The notes: generated by a model not told the origin, from the sequence alone. Shown: positions 1 to 12,359, numbered from the stretch's first letter. The stretch is DNA of 64,000 nt from Calonectria ilicicola (GCA_020809705.1 CP085827.1:1984001-2048000), one strand, 5' to 3'. A program made the numbers and translations.

Positions 1-3000
1 GCACTCTCAATCAGAATGGAAAAGTGAGAAAATATTCATTTCTCTACAAAGATTATTGGTTTCTAATATTTGAATAGAACTGCGCCGGTTCATACAATGA
101 GCATAAATTTCAGACATGTGCCGCGAACCACGGCCACAGCACATCGTGCGACTGAGCTATTTGGCTCAAGATTGTGGATGAAATCAATATTGGACACTTT
201 TCTTCTTACTAGGCAATCGGCTTTCAACAATCCGACTAGAATGAAGGGATGAGAAAGATTGAGAATCATCTGATCTTAACTTTTTGGTTACACGTTTTTG
301 TATTTTTGTTCTTCAATTCCACACCCAATATTTTTTGGTGCTGGTTTAGTCATTCCTTATAATTGAGAAAACCCATTGGATCCACATTCTTCATTTACCT
401 AAACTGAAATGCTTGTCGCGATCGTATGGGAAGCCAGGCTAAGATTTGCTACAGTCCCATGCCCGTTTGTAATCACACATTAATAGTGAAACTGTAATTC
501 TCTCCAGACTAATTCTACTCGCAGCAAGATTTCTCATGAGGCTGATGTCAACAGCGACTCCATAATCAATAATGAAAAGCGAATGACCCGTGAGTTCTGA
601 TATATCTACTGTTTCCAGCCCAAAAATGAAGGACCTGTATCTTCAACAATTCTCCGATATTGCATGAGAATCCGATGCCAAGAGTGGAATGCATATTTTG
701 CGCCAAACAATGTTAGACAAAACGAATCACGGGACGTTGTGTAAGGGACTGTCATGATGAGCCTTTTGAATCAACAGTTGGTCATAATAAGACATTAGTA
801 TTGACGCATTAAGTGAACAGTAAATAATTTATTCCCGGAGAAAAAAATGATCAGGTGAGTGCAATTGTGTTGATGCATTCAATAATAACCGTCCATTTGT
901 TCTGACAATAGCATGTCACTCAAATAACACTCCAGCGCCAACCTTACTCCTCATAAAGCTACAGGAATATGAACAATGTAAACCATGTAAAGGCTTCATG
1001 TGGGTGAGGTGATTTTCAAATTGGGTGGGTCTGGCTGACCCCTTGTCAGTGATAAACATCACGATTGTGAGATGATGGGCACGGGTCTGTTGCCGAAGGA
1101 CACGGATCATACTAAATTCTCACTCCCAACCCACACGCTACTAATTTGGACGAATAGCCGATCCAAGTCTTCGCTAGCATTAAAGTTGAAGTCAACGACA
1201 CCACCCACTCACCTCAGGTCTAGCTGGACAGCAAAATCGAGTTCGTTTATCTTATTTTCTTAGACTAAGTCAAGTGGTACATGCTATAGCTATATTTTAC
1301 GAGGTTTACTGATTCTATAAACCGCGTGGCTATATTTAGTAGGGCGAGGTTGGCTCATCATGCTTGGGCAAAAATGGAATTGATGGTGGTGGAAACAATT
1401 GATGCGTAGAATTCCGTGTTTGAGGCAGGGGTCAGGATATCCAGACCCCATCTTGCGACCGAGAGGATCATTACAGAGATCGACCCAGTCTTAAAGATGG
1501 TGGACTAGAGGACATAGATGCGGTTCTCTTCAATGTAAAAAAAAAATGTGGCCACATACCCTGGATAGATTTTCAACCCGTGTGTGGGTACATTTTTGCC
1601 TAACAAAAGCTGACTCATTGGATTGTATGAAGTGAACATCCGAGAATGTCACAGAATGTAAGATTGATCTGGAAATATTTCTTCTAGGTTTGAAATGTCA
1701 AATCTTTACACCGTGAGCAGGCTGAGCCGTTGGTATTCGAACAACTATGCCGCTGACCCGGAGAAGAATACGGGACGTTCCGGATTAATACGGTCAGGAT
1801 ATTCCAAATAAACGGATTATTTATATCTATTGCAACGAGTACAGGAGGTCTAGCTTCCTCGGACCTCATGTTAAATGCTATATGCGTTAGCCTCTGTGCC
1901 ATGACCATCCGGCTACGGCAAGCCTAGGCCAAATTGATCACTGTAAGGTAAGACCATCGGGTGAAGGTATCTTAGTTAACAAGTTTTTGGTGGGCTTAAT
2001 GTGGAATGTGAGTGCTAGAATCAGTGACAAAGGAGATACGATCCTTGTTTTAGAATGGAAATATGGGGAGGAGAAGTGGCCAATAAAGGTGAATTGTTTC
2101 TTTTTGGAAATCATTCAAATTTCGTATTTCCTCAAGTATTTTTAGGAATATGGATTTGTCTGCATGAAATCCCAGGCCTGAGTGGGAAGTTGAACCGTTG
2201 GGGAAGTGCGGACCCTTTCCCAGTGATACGGTAGGATTAGAACAGTAGGGGTCTTAATGATATATAGTAGGAAGGTTAATGTCTTCTTCTCTATCTACCC
2301 TAGTAACGGGCTTATATATGCCTTCCAAGGGTGCCTAAGGCACACACTTACAGGGTTCCATATGTGTTGACACCATTTCCGTATCACCCAGACATGGAAG
2401 GAGTTCGCCAAGCCCAAAGTGGATTGTGTCCCGGTTTGAAGACGCATGACAGAAAGGGGCAGTGAAATATTAGGCACGTGCAAAGATTGCCTTCTTTGGC
2501 AAAAGAAGAAGAAAGCCCAAGTAGTGTCTGGTAAGAAGCCAGTACGTGGTCGGATTTGACCTTTTCTGTTCCGTCATTCTTATCATTGGGACCTTCTCAT
2601 GATGAATTTTTAGGACTCTAACCTCGTCTACTGCCTAAAAGATCACTGTGAAAATTTCCCCAGTGGCAGGCGTTCTGATACGACGCCTTGATGCGGCGTA
2701 GTGATACCAGGTAAATTGCCAGCATCCGGATCCCAGCCAACCAGCCCACCGCTGTACGAATTACTCAGGCTTGATTCAAGGGCCTCGAGTTTAAGCATAG
2801 CACCTGAATCATTGTGGGAACCTTTTTGGTCAATGTCAATGTGTGCGCGAATTAAGCTTTCACTGCCAAGCCGATTAATTCTCCGCCACATCCCGCGGAT
2901 GGGTTGACAATGGTCAGCCTTATTATGCAGAATTGACTAGGTCTGGATTCTCGATCCCAAGTAATGTAATATAGCCAGTCTTCTGTCATAATTACTCATT

Positions 3001-4095
3001 TATTGGACTTTTTGGCAAAGGAAAAAAAAAAACCCGGTTTCGCTCATATGACACGGTGGACTATCGCCCAAGATTTTCCTGTCGAGCTCAAAAATAGCAA
3101 AATCCCGAGACGGGGTGGTCTCCATAAGTTGACCAGAAAGTTCTGGGGAGACTAGCTCTATTTTGGGGCTTCGATCGCGCCTGGTGTGGGCCTTTCACTG
3201 GCAACACGAGGTTTGTGGATCGGCGACTTGCCCTGTCTCGGCGCCTTCCGGACTATGCAAGGAACCCGCGGCCACCGTCTGTACTCGAGAGACCAACACA
3301 CAGGCCGGACCGACAGATTTTCTCCTATCAAGGTTGCTATTGGCGCAGATGGCGGATGAATATGTGTATATCGTTGAATATGTAGCTTCACCCCCAGAGC
3401 AAAACCATAAAAAATCGCTAGATATGTACCTACTGATTGAGAAATATCTTTCAACCCACCCACGAGATGCGTAGCCTTAAGCTCATGCTAAAATGGGGCG
3501 GAGGATAAATGCAGGGGTTAGTTGCTTTGGGCCCTTGTCTCCCGCAAGCATCATTTCTCACAGACCCAATGGCGGCCCCCCAGATACGAACTGATTCTCG
3601 GCCAACTCGGCGCCGCCGCACAACACCGAGTTTTCTAGACCGATCGCAGGTGGTATCGGCTCTTTCGGGCTAAGAATCAGGGCATTGCTTTTCTCCAGAT
3701 GCAGTAATATCGACAAGGCCCCATATTTCAAGCACCCTGAGCCTAGCATTGGGATGATGGGTAGTGACAACCGCCGCGCGCAGCGGGGAATCGTACTTGT
3801 CAAAAGTTACGACCCGTAGGTTTTGATTGGATAGAGGCTGGTATCTTTACATTCTTTCGGCGAATCATCTCATCTCGGCGTGTTGGTTTGGACTGTGACG
3901 GAAGAGCGCATTCTCGGCCGCTGACAAACCTGGGCGCACAAAATACCCTCCGCCTTTCACTTATATTCTCCCATGTCCTGACATGATTCCTCTGGTCCTT
4001 CCTTTAGTCTCTTCAACCGTTTGACTCTCGTCTACGTTCAGCCTCTCGCTATACTTTCGTTAATATCTCACTACCGTCTCTCGTTAATATTCATA
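1..4095. other. Gene-poor flank, no supported gene
   Basis: About 4.1 kb upstream of the cutinase with no open frame I can support. The longest frames (around 3158-3474 on both strands and 3558-3803 on the minus strand) begin with non-ATG codons. The few ATG frames (for example 1684-1908 and 2643-2891, minus) are short and resemble nothing I know. The last 150 bases probably hold the cutinase core promoter and 5' leader: a TATA-like tattc stretch lies near 3962 and the leader is rich in CTC/TTC. I see no terminal repeats or tRNA. Confidence 0.6.
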
Positions 4096-5443
4096 ATGAA
4101 GCACACTCTCGCTCTATCTCTGCTGCTCGCAGCCGGTACTGATGCCGCTACCATCGCCGCCCGAGACACCGGTTGCAAGGATGTCCACATCTTCCTCGCA
4201 AAGGGAAACAACGAGCCATACCCCGGACGTCAGGGCAAGCTGGTGAACGCCATTTGCAACGGCCTCGACAGCTGTGACTACGAAGACATCAAGTTCTACA
4301 ACCCTGGCAACTCTAACTACTGCACCTCCGTGTCCGAGGGTTCCGCCAATGGTGTTTCTCAGATCACCGCCTACAACAAGAAGTGCCCCGACTCTAAGCT
4401 GGTTGTCAGTGGTTACTCTCAGGGTGGTGATGTTGTTGGTAACGTTCTTGGCGGTGGCGGTGGCAAGGTTTTCGGTTGCGACATTGCCGCCAACGCCGGC
4501 ATCGATGCCAACTCGCAGGCTGGCAAGAAGAGTAAGTTATTTGGATTGGAGACTTAAATTGGACTGCTCACTAACCCTGTTTTTTTTTATTTTAGTTGTT
4601 GCTGGTCTCTTCTTTGGTGACGTCCGCCACACCGGCAAGCAGTCTTACAACGTCCTTGATGGCGCCCCCAACGATGGTGTCGCCCCTCGTGACGGCCAGA
4701 TGCTCAAGAACCTCGATGCCTATGGCGCCGCTCTTCGCTCCTACTGCGCTGCTGCTGACCCCATCTGCGCTAAGGGTGACACTGTCGCCGATCACCTGAA
4801 CTACTTTGACCTCTACACCGACGCCGCCGCCGCTTGGGTTCACGAGCGTCTTAACGCCGCCGACGGCACCTCCGCTTCCTCTTCCGCTTCTGCCGGCGCT
4901 TCCAAGACCAGCGTTACTGGTCCCAAGATCACCGCTGCTCCCACTAAGGGCTGGTCCAACAGCACCTCCTCCGTTACTGTCCCTGCTTACGGCAACGACA
5001 TTGATACCATCACCTACAAGCCCGTTCCCGAGGTTACCACTGTCACCGAGGTTACTACTGTCACTTCTGACTGCCCCTCCAAGGGTCTCGTCCTCACCCA
5101 GACCAAGACTGTTACCGTCCAGTGCCCCATCTGCCAGTATGTCTCCTCATACACCAAGACCGCAACCAGCCCTGGCTCTGAGCAGACTCACCCTGCCGGT
5201 GGCAACTCCCCCAGCAAGACTGTTCCCGCTGGTTCCACTGCTACTGCCACTATCCCTGCTAGCGGTGGTTCTTACAACCCTGGCAAGAACGGCACTGTCA
5301 CTGGCGGTCACTACGGCCCTGGATCCTCCTCCAAGCCTACTCCTGTCCCCAATGTTCCCCAGGTTGGTGTCAGCGCTGCTTCCGCTCATCTCCCTCATCT
5401 CGGCAGCATGCTTCTTGCTGTCGCCGCCTTCATGGCCCTCTAA
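4096..5443 (+). CDS. Cutinase/acetylxylan-esterase family (CE5) protein, probably GPI-anchored
   Basis: Two exons, 4096-4531 and 4596-5443 (64-nt intron, GTAAGT donor, CTAAC branch, TTTAG acceptor), give 427 residues. Residues 1-17 form a signal peptide. The CE5 alpha/beta-hydrolase domain spans about residues 25-225, with nucleophile Ser108 in GYSQGG, Asp200 in the C-x3-D-x2-C motif and His212, matching the cutinase triad. Family members cleave ester bonds in cutin, acetylated xylan or other polyesters outside the cell. Unlike a classical cutinase of about 220 residues, a Ser/Thr/Pro-rich tail of about 200 residues follows, with TVTEVTTVT-like repeats and a hydrophobic C-terminus ending LLAVAAFMAL. 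That layout predicts a glycosylated GPI-anchored wall protein. Substrate cannot be told from sequence. The start is the ATG directly before the signal peptide; the frame stays open further upstream but only from a non-ATG codon. Confidence 0.9.
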
Positions 5444-6120
5444 GTGCCTCGACAATTGAGCGAGATAATGATTAAAACGACATGGGTAATATTATGCATG
5501 TCTTTTTCTTTCGAGCAGGGAGCCTAGCCCCTCTAGCGTAATAGCATTTGTTCAATATGTATTAGACCTTTCATGACCACAGCGTTCCATGACTACAGCG
5601 ACTTGTGTTTCCATAGAACTACCATAATGTCAAGATAGTAATCCAACCTATTTGATGATGAAATTCATAGTGAACCTAGTCCAAGAATACTTTTATGTGT
5701 CTATGCCCGTTATTTGGACCCGGAATATCCTTCTCGATGTCTCTGAGTAGCAAAGTTGATTAGTTTACGACGAATGTTTAGTTTATAAGCTAGTCTCCTT
5801 TCTATTTAGTTATTGTAGGGGACTGGATGAGTATTTCTCCTGGAAGTATGATGAACACAAAGGGGGAAAATGGATTCAGTATTAACCAAATCTATCTGAC
5901 TCATATTTTACAGCCAAGGCCAAGGAATAGAATGAATGGATGAGTGGAAATTGGCCATTGATTGAATTTCCAAATCTCGCAATTTAGTTCCGCAGATATG
6001 GAGTGGGGTTTGTATCAGATTTATCTATAGGTTCGTCACAATGTCCTATTGGTATCAATTAAACATCAATATCTTAGTGTCAATTTTATTGTAAAATTTA
6101 TACTCGGTTTAAAACAACAG
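5444..6120. other. Intergenic 3' region between convergent genes
   Basis: AT-rich 677-base stretch between the 3' ends of the cutinase gene (plus) and the FAD oxidoreductase gene (minus). It should hold both 3' UTRs and poly(A) sites. No gene seen. Confidence 0.6.
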
Positions 6121-7887
6121 CTAATTAGCTAGCTTGAAGCCAGAAGACCGTAGCTTTTGGAATGCTCCTTTAGGGTCGTATTTTTTGGACACCTTGTTAA
6201 GAAACTTGACAGACTCAGATCCATAGTGCTTCAGTGGATCTTGGTCTCCAAGTGCATAGTTAAGATATTCCCAGTTCCAGTTTACGCCAATCTTGTCGGC
6301 ATATTTGTTGATTGCATCCCTGTATTCTAGAGCCAGGGGGGCAATCTTCTCCTGATTCTTAGCAGTGTCAACTGTAACTGCAATCATCCACATCAGAGCC
6401 GGGCCGTCAGAAACGATGCTCTCCAGCCCCATGACATTTCCTCCGGCCTTCTTTGAGTGAGTGACGATGGATTCAGTTACGGGCTGATATTGGAGAAGAA
6501 CGTTGAAATTAGATCCTGGAGCGGCCTTCTTCATCTTATTGACATACTCCTCGTGTTTCTTGTTGGCAAAATTCATGATTCGAATATCATGTTTCGTCAG
6601 ACCGACCATCCAGTTGGCACTAATCATGCGTTAATATTGCCTAGGATATGTGTTGCATTTGGTGTAAACTTACTAGAGTCCAAGAGGTGTAGGACCAGTG
6701 AACTGAGGAACAAGCTCCGAAACCTTTCCTGTGCTCAGGGTGCTTGAGATATTCTTGATCGACAGGACTTCGTCAAAGGCAGGGGCTGAGGCAACAGCAT
6801 CAGAGTTGGAGAGAACCGAAAGGAGGATACGCTCCTTTCCATTGTACTGAACGGATGTGATAATCTGGGATGCCAGGTCTTTATCCATTTTGTTCACAAA
6901 ATTGATATAGCCTTTGAATACAGCATCGGTGTCAGATAGATCGTAATTGATAAATCCTCCCCAAAGCTTATTAGACTCAAACACATCTGCATCCGAGGTT
7001 AGCATAAAGTCCAAGGGGAGTAATTACAAAATAGCATACATTGGTCAATTCGAGTAACAAAGCCGAAGTTACCAGAGCCACCCTTGAAGGCTTTCCACAG
7101 ATTAGGGTTCTCCTTCTTGTTGGCATTCACAATCGAACCATCAGCGAGAACGACTTCGAAATTGGCCACTGCGTCACAAGCAAAGCCACGAGCACCTGTG
7201 TGGAATGAATACTACGAGCAGAGTTAGTAATCTCAAGAGGTATCGCTACAGCAGTTAACAAATGAAGCAACTTACGCCACCACCTGTGGTAAAACCACCA
7301 ACACCGACCACTGAGGCTCGTCCACCCACTGCAGTGACTCCATACGGATCAAGTGCTTTGTACGATTCGCCCCAAGTGGAGCCAGGCTGAATTGAAGCAA
7401 TTTTCTTCTTCGAATCGTATGTTGTTGTGTTCATGTAGCCTAAAAAAAGTTAGCGCAAGAAAAATAAGCTACCACCAGATAGCCCTACTGAAGTCGATTG
7501 TGATGCCGTCTTTGACGCCATTAGCACCCTTCCAGGCAGAATGAGCTCCACTGCGCATTCCAAAGGGACAATTCTTTTGTGAAATGGTCTTTGCAATCTT
7601 GGACACATCCTTGGTATTTTCGGGCATAACCATGCACCAAGGCGCCAAAGCTGCGTTAGCAGAATAGTATGACTTGAGACGCTGCTCATACTGAGCATTG
7701 TCTGGCAAATATACCTTTCCCTTGAGCTCGGGTACTGAAGAAAGTGCAGAGCACTAATGGCGAGGCTTAGTCACAAAATAGTCGAGTGTCCAAATTGACA
7801 GGAACGTACGCAACGATGAGAATCAGAGGTAGCCGCTGCAGATGCGCAGGCAGCAAGCCCCAAGAGGCTGATGAGAGAGGGACCCAT
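6121..7887 (-). CDS. Secreted FAD-linked oxidoreductase (PCMH/BBE type)
   Basis: Six exons on the minus strand, 7810-7887, 7489-7753, 7276-7439, 7040-7211, 6674-6986 and 6121-6619, code for 496 residues; every junction keeps phase and has GT/AG ends. A signal peptide (residues 1-19) is followed by an FAD-binding PCMH domain. His97 in RSGAHS is the expected site of covalent 8-alpha-histidyl FAD attachment, and [14 protein letters not shown] is the usual glycine-rich stretch. The C-terminal BBE segment holds [15 protein letters not shown] and a YDP-x2-AF motif. Relatives oxidise carbohydrates, alkaloids or secondary metabolites with O2, giving H2O2. The second bicovalent cysteine of the GOOX/BBE loop is not obvious, so attachment may be single. 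It lies next to a Zn2Cys6 regulator on the same strand, which hints at shared control. The exact substrate is unknown. Confidence 0.9.
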
Positions 7888-9211
7888 CTTCGGTAAAGGC
7901 ACTAAGGTCGAGTTGGAGATGCACGACTGAAGTTGGCCTGGATTTTTCTGGTTTAGCTTGACCGTCACCAAGCGTCCAAGGAGAGACGGGGCAGTCACTT
8001 ATAACCATCAACTGAGTTGGCATGCCAAGAATCTCGGGCATAGACCAGGTCTGTGGGCCTCAAGGATGAAATTAGCGGAGATGGTGGACCACAGCATGTA
8101 CGTGTCGGTGTGCACATCTTGATCTTCGCTACCCACCCCAACGCGGGGATGTGGATCGAGGCAAAACACATAGCTTATTAAGACATTAAAATCAATTATT
8201 TCCACTAAAACAGAAACAATTTTCATAAGAAATGTTCTGGAATAGGTTCATATATCATTCAACAGTACGTTTCCGTTCGAAAGCATTCTAAACTCACCAA
8301 AATACGTCAAATGCGCTCATGTTTCATAGACATTGCCAAGAGGGGCTAGGGATAGAAGAAGGCCAACATCTTCAAAGCTGAGAGCTATGGATTCAAAAAG
8401 AAGGAATAAACGCGCTGATCATCTGCAGCTAAGGTCGTCCAAATCCGCCACCAAAGCCACATTGCGGTGGATACAGCGAGGTAATTACAGGATCTGTTGC
8501 TGAGAGCCTGGAGCCCGGCTCCTGCTTTTTCACGGCGCGAGAATCCGATTTGTTGCACCCTGTGCTACGAGACATGGCATTAGGCAAAAGCTCATTTTCC
8601 GTTGGGCAATGGCAATGCAATGGCACGTCGGATCTATGCGCGACTTTTAGCGCTGACCATGGTATATCTTGGCATCGTGTGGCTTGGACACTTTACCCAA
8701 GCGAGGGCGACACTGCGCTCTGGATCGACCAGGCAAACGGCGATGCAAGGGGCATCCCTGGCTGCATCGGGGAATCGGGTACTTCCAACCCCCTTGGCCA
8801 ATTGAGTACTGGGAATGGGCACGATTTTGTGGCCGTGGAGCATCCTGTACTTGATCTATATCCGCTCGAACTTGGCTTGAGGTTTCAGCTCGCTTCCATC
8901 GCTCGAGCGCCACCATGTTCAGTGCAGATGCCGGACTTTGCATCTCCTTCGGCTTCGGGAAGAAAGCCCGACGTAACGGTACTTTCCCTAGTTCCCTTTT
9001 ACTAGTAAAATTCCATTTGACTTTGAAAAGCCGTATTTCTAAGAAAGGTTTTGTTTGCCATAAAATTGAGGAGCACACTTGTGTCAGGATGGGAGGTTTG
9101 AGGAGAGCATTGATGACTTTGGGCATCTTCCCGTTGTCTTGCCGACTCACAAAGGTTTCGGGGTGAATTCATAGTCGAGATCCATTAAGCGAACATGCTT
9201 TTCGAATAATA
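7888..9211. other. Intergenic region with overlapping open frames on both strands
   Basis: Between the start of the oxidoreductase gene and the stop of the regulator gene. It contains the oxidoreductase promoter. Between 8550 and 9150 both strands are open for 150-167 codons, but both frames start with non-ATG codons and neither shows a recognisable family, so I do not call a gene. Confidence 0.5.
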
Positions 9212-10879
9212 TCAAATCAATTCGAATTTCTTGCTTAGCAACTCCGAGCTCCCATCTGCTCTTGTACGACTACATGCTACCCAGACCCTCCCGGTAGAAC
9301 CCTCAGGCAGTTCCACATTAACTTCATGGACTCTTTGAGGATTCGGTGCCACTGAGTATTCCACGTTTGCATCAGTATTGTCTCCAGTAAGGGAGGCATA
9401 AGCACCGAAGTCCTGTCCCTCGATTTTTGCTATTTCTAGTGCCACATGAGCCATCATTGGTCCATTCCATATCCCTTCTTGGTGGGTTTCTGACGCAAGA
9501 AGTTTAATGGCGTGGTATCGTATTCGAGGAACTCGACATTTGAGTGCCGTATAATAGAGTGGTGGGATCAGCCCCAAGTCAGCTGTGAAGCTAAACTTCT
9601 TTGAGCAATATCCAGACGAAATATCTGATTCGACCAGAGTCGACGCCGAGCAGAGAATTTCAGTGCATTTTGTTATTATAGAAGTAAATTTATCCGTATA
9701 GAGATCAAAAATAGACTCGTCTGCTGGGGACAGATGAGTTGATAGCATTATTTGAGCCATTTCGTGGTAGATAGCCAGCAGCGGATAAGCGAGAGTGTCT
9801 CGGGAATGCAGCTGGGACTGCAAATTGATGCGAGAAACCTTGTAAGTCTGAAACCAAGATGAAAGCCGAGATTGGAGGAGTTGTTGCCTTTCAAGCGATA
9901 TTTTGTGCATCGAAAAAGACTTTGCAAGATGTTGAATCGCATTGAGTATTCTATCCAAATGACGCCTGGCTTGACATATCGACTGGAAGATTGGGGGTAT
10001 GGGCTGAAGGACAGCATCTTCATAGAAAACCCCGGAATGTGGGAGGGGATGTCCAAATAGGGAGCATTGCACATGCAATCGGGCGAAAGCTTCTGAAAGA
10101 TCGTCGTCGGCAGTTTCCTGGTGATTCCTTGGTGTGAGAAAACCTCGCTTATTTGCATTGGGGCCTTCTTTGGCCTCATTCAACAACGCAAAGCCATTGT
10201 ACAGGTGACTAATGCCTGCCGAATACTGGCCTCGGATAAATTCGAGACAGGTGAATACTAACGAGGCAATTTGAACAACTCGAAGTGACTCTCTGCTTCT
10301 GGCAGAAAAATAAGGCTGCAAGAGAGCGATTGACTTGCTATATTGTGTCAATGTGAATCTTTCACCTTCATCAGGATTACCAATGTTTGGTTTGAGTGTG
10401 GACATCTCCCTCATGTGCGCAGAACTCAGTGCCAGAATGGCATGCAATACCGCGGGCTCCTTTAAGCCCCCCTGCAACACCAATGCGTCCCAGAAACCAG
10501 ACTTGAAAACACCAGGGAGTTTCGCCTTGGCACGAAGAAGAAACCAATCAAGACGAATTCGCTCTTCTTCTTTGAGTGCGCCCCAGTTCGGTAGTGTGTG
10601 ATGGATGCGGATCGTTGCCGGCGAATTGTTGAGGTTATTGCCACCGCCCCAGATTCCATACCCATCGCAACGTCTGCCCGTAGCAACACACCGGCGACAT
10701 GCCGGCCGAGCCTCGTCGCACTTGACTTTTCGAATCCTAGAAGGGAGAGGACGCGGGTCATGACTGTGAACTAAACAGATCGGGTGGATGATGACTCACT
10801 TGCAAGTACGACAGCCAAACCTGGACCTGACGCCCCGTTTCTCGCCTGACGATTTCCGCTGCGATCCGGTTGCGTCCAT
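9212..10879 (-). CDS. Zn2Cys6 fungal transcription factor
   Basis: Two exons on the minus strand, 10800-10879 and 9212-10736, give 534 residues. The 63-nt intron splits the zinc cluster itself: exon 1 supplies GCRTC and exon 2 continues KIRKVKCDEARPACRRC. The cysteines fall at 23, 26, 33, 40, 43 and 50, the canonical C-x2-C-x6-C-x6-C-x2-C-x6-C binuclear cluster that binds CGG half-sites. The rest (about 90-534) is helical and resembles the fungal-specific regulatory domain (Fungal_trans_2 type), with a LHAILALSSAHM stretch near its start. Without the upstream exon the protein would lack two zinc ligands, so the ATG at 10879 is strongly favoured. The gene diverges from a short-chain dehydrogenase and lies beside an FAD oxidoreductase. 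It is a plausible pathway-specific regulator of them; that link is inference. Confidence 0.88.
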
Positions 10880-11441
10880 TATTTGTGATCAATTTCTTCT
10901 GGATTTGATGAAGAGAAATCATCACGTTCTTCGCAGGCGGAGTACTTATTCTCAGCCATTCGTTCGCTCGGCAATACACCAAGTTGATTGGCCAGTGTAT
11001 GGAGCTAACTGTAAACTCTATCGACCTAACCCCTTCAACCCTGTAACTCCGCATGTGATGTGGACAAGCTCCGTCCACTTTTATCAAAAACTCGGAGCCG
11101 CCGCAAAAGCTCGAGCACAGTCCATTCTATGAGGGGAGATCCAGTTAGCTGGCTCGGGTAACGATGCTTCTGGTTGGCTCAGCTATCACCGCTCATCGTT
11201 AATGAGTTTTGCAATGATATGAAACTCCGCTGGTGCTGGCTACGCATCTGAAAATGAGTCGCCCACTTTCAAGTATAAAACACCAGGTTGGTGAACGTCA
11301 CAAGTAAGTCTCCATAGCAAAAGCAGCTTCATTGCACTCGTTTCTCAAGTAAAATATCACACGAAATTTATATTGTCTTATTTGTGATTCACATCTCGCC
11401 CTCTCACTTCCTTGAACACTTCGTTCTTGATATTTAGCACC
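10880..11441. promoter_or_regulatory. Divergent promoter between regulator and dehydrogenase
   Basis: 562 bases separating the start codons of the Zn2Cys6 gene (minus) and the SDR gene (plus). It holds a TATAAAA box at 11274-11280, well placed for the SDR, and an inverted CGG repeat, CGGAGCCG, at 11093-11100. Inverted CGG triplets are the classic target of binuclear-cluster regulators, but an 8-mer can arise by chance. Confidence 0.5.
11274..11280 (+). promoter_or_regulatory. TATA box of the SDR gene
   Basis: TATAAAA, 161 bases before the SDR ATG, followed by a pyrimidine-rich leader. Position and sequence fit a core promoter. Confidence 0.5.
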
Positions 11442-12359
11442 ATGGCCAATTCAACCTTTAACCCGACAAAGGATATTCCATCACTTGAAGGCAAGGTCAT
11501 CCTCATCACGGGAGGAAATAATGGCCTTGGAAAACAATCCGCCCTGGATCTCGCAAAGCATAACCCAGCTCAGATATGGATCGCGGGTCGCAACGCAAAA
11601 ACAGCCGAGGGTGCGATTACCGAAGTTGAAAAGGCTTCGCCCGGCACTTTTGTTAGATTTGTGGAGCTAGACCTAACTTCATTCGAATCTGTGAAGGCGG
11701 CTGCTACCACGTTGAGAGAATCTCTCAGCCGTCTCGATATTTTGCTGCTCAATGCTGGCATCATGGCCTGTCCGCCGGGACTCACAAAACAGGGCTACGA
11801 AGTGCAATTTGGAACAAATCACGTTGGCCACGCAATGCTACTAAAGCTTCTTACACCTCTCTTGCTTAGCACTGCCGAACTCCCTAAATCAGATGTCCGG
11901 GTTGTTTTCGTCAGCTCGGTAGCACATAAGTTTCCTGCGCCCGGCGGCATTCAGTTTGATTCGCTCAAGACAAAAGCTGAAGGCATCTCAACAAATGCTC
12001 GATACGGACAGAGCAAATTGGCGAATGTTCTCCATGCTCAAGAATTCGCCTCCCTATACCCTCAACTCACTACAGTGTCTATCCATCCTGGAACGGTCAA
12101 AACAGACCTCCAGAAATCCGATGGAGGAAGCCTTCTGGTTCGCGGCTTTCAAAAGCTTGTCGTCCCTCTTATAGGTGTGACGGTAGAAGAGGGTGCTAAG
12201 TCGCAACTCTGGGCAGCTACAGCGAAAGGCGTGGCCAACGGGGAATACTACGAGCCTGTTGGCGTGCTAGGCAAGGGGGGTAAGCATTCGAAGGACAAGC
12301 AACTAGCGAAAAGATTGTGGGAATGGACTGAGGCAGAGCTCAGCAAATATGCCTCGTAG
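11442..12359 (+). CDS. Short-chain dehydrogenase/reductase (SDR)
   Basis: Single exon of 305 residues; the ATG at 11442 sits in a good context (caccATGG). It is a classical Rossmann-fold NAD(P)-dependent oxidoreductase. TGGNNGLG (residues 23-30) is the nucleotide-binding TGxxxGxG motif, NAG occurs at 104-106, the catalytic Ser is at 158/159, and Tyr188-x3-Lys192 (YGQSK) is the catalytic pair. It looks like the retinol-dehydrogenase/WW-domain-oxidoreductase-like fungal SDRs of about 300-330 residues and has no signal peptide, so it should be cytosolic. It probably reduces or oxidises a small carbonyl or alcohol compound. It is transcribed away from the Zn2Cys6 gene and followed in tandem by another Rossmann protein. 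Confidence 0.93.
   Translation: MANSTFNPTKDIPSLEGKVILITGGNNGLGKQSALDLAKHNPAQIWIAGRNAKTAEGAITEVEKASPGTFVRFVELDLTSFESVKAAATTLRESLSRLDILLLNAGIMACPPGLTKQGYEVQFGTNHVGHAMLLKLLTPLLLSTAELPKSDVRVVFVSSVAHKFPAPGGIQFDSLKTKAEGISTNARYGQSKLANVLHAQEFASLYPQLTTVSIHPGTVKTDLQKSDGGSLLVRGFQKLVVPLIGVTVEEGAKSQLWAATAKGVANGEYYEPVGVLGKGGKHSKDKQLAKRLWEWTEAELSKYAS

Noticed and set aside
3158..3474. 100-codon frames on both strands
   Set aside because: Starts are GTG and TTG, the two frames overlap almost fully, and neither product has a recognisable domain or signal peptide.
4806..5459. 217-codon Pro/Leu-rich frame inside the cutinase gene
   Set aside because: Shifted-frame shadow of the Ser/Thr-rich stalk of the cutinase.
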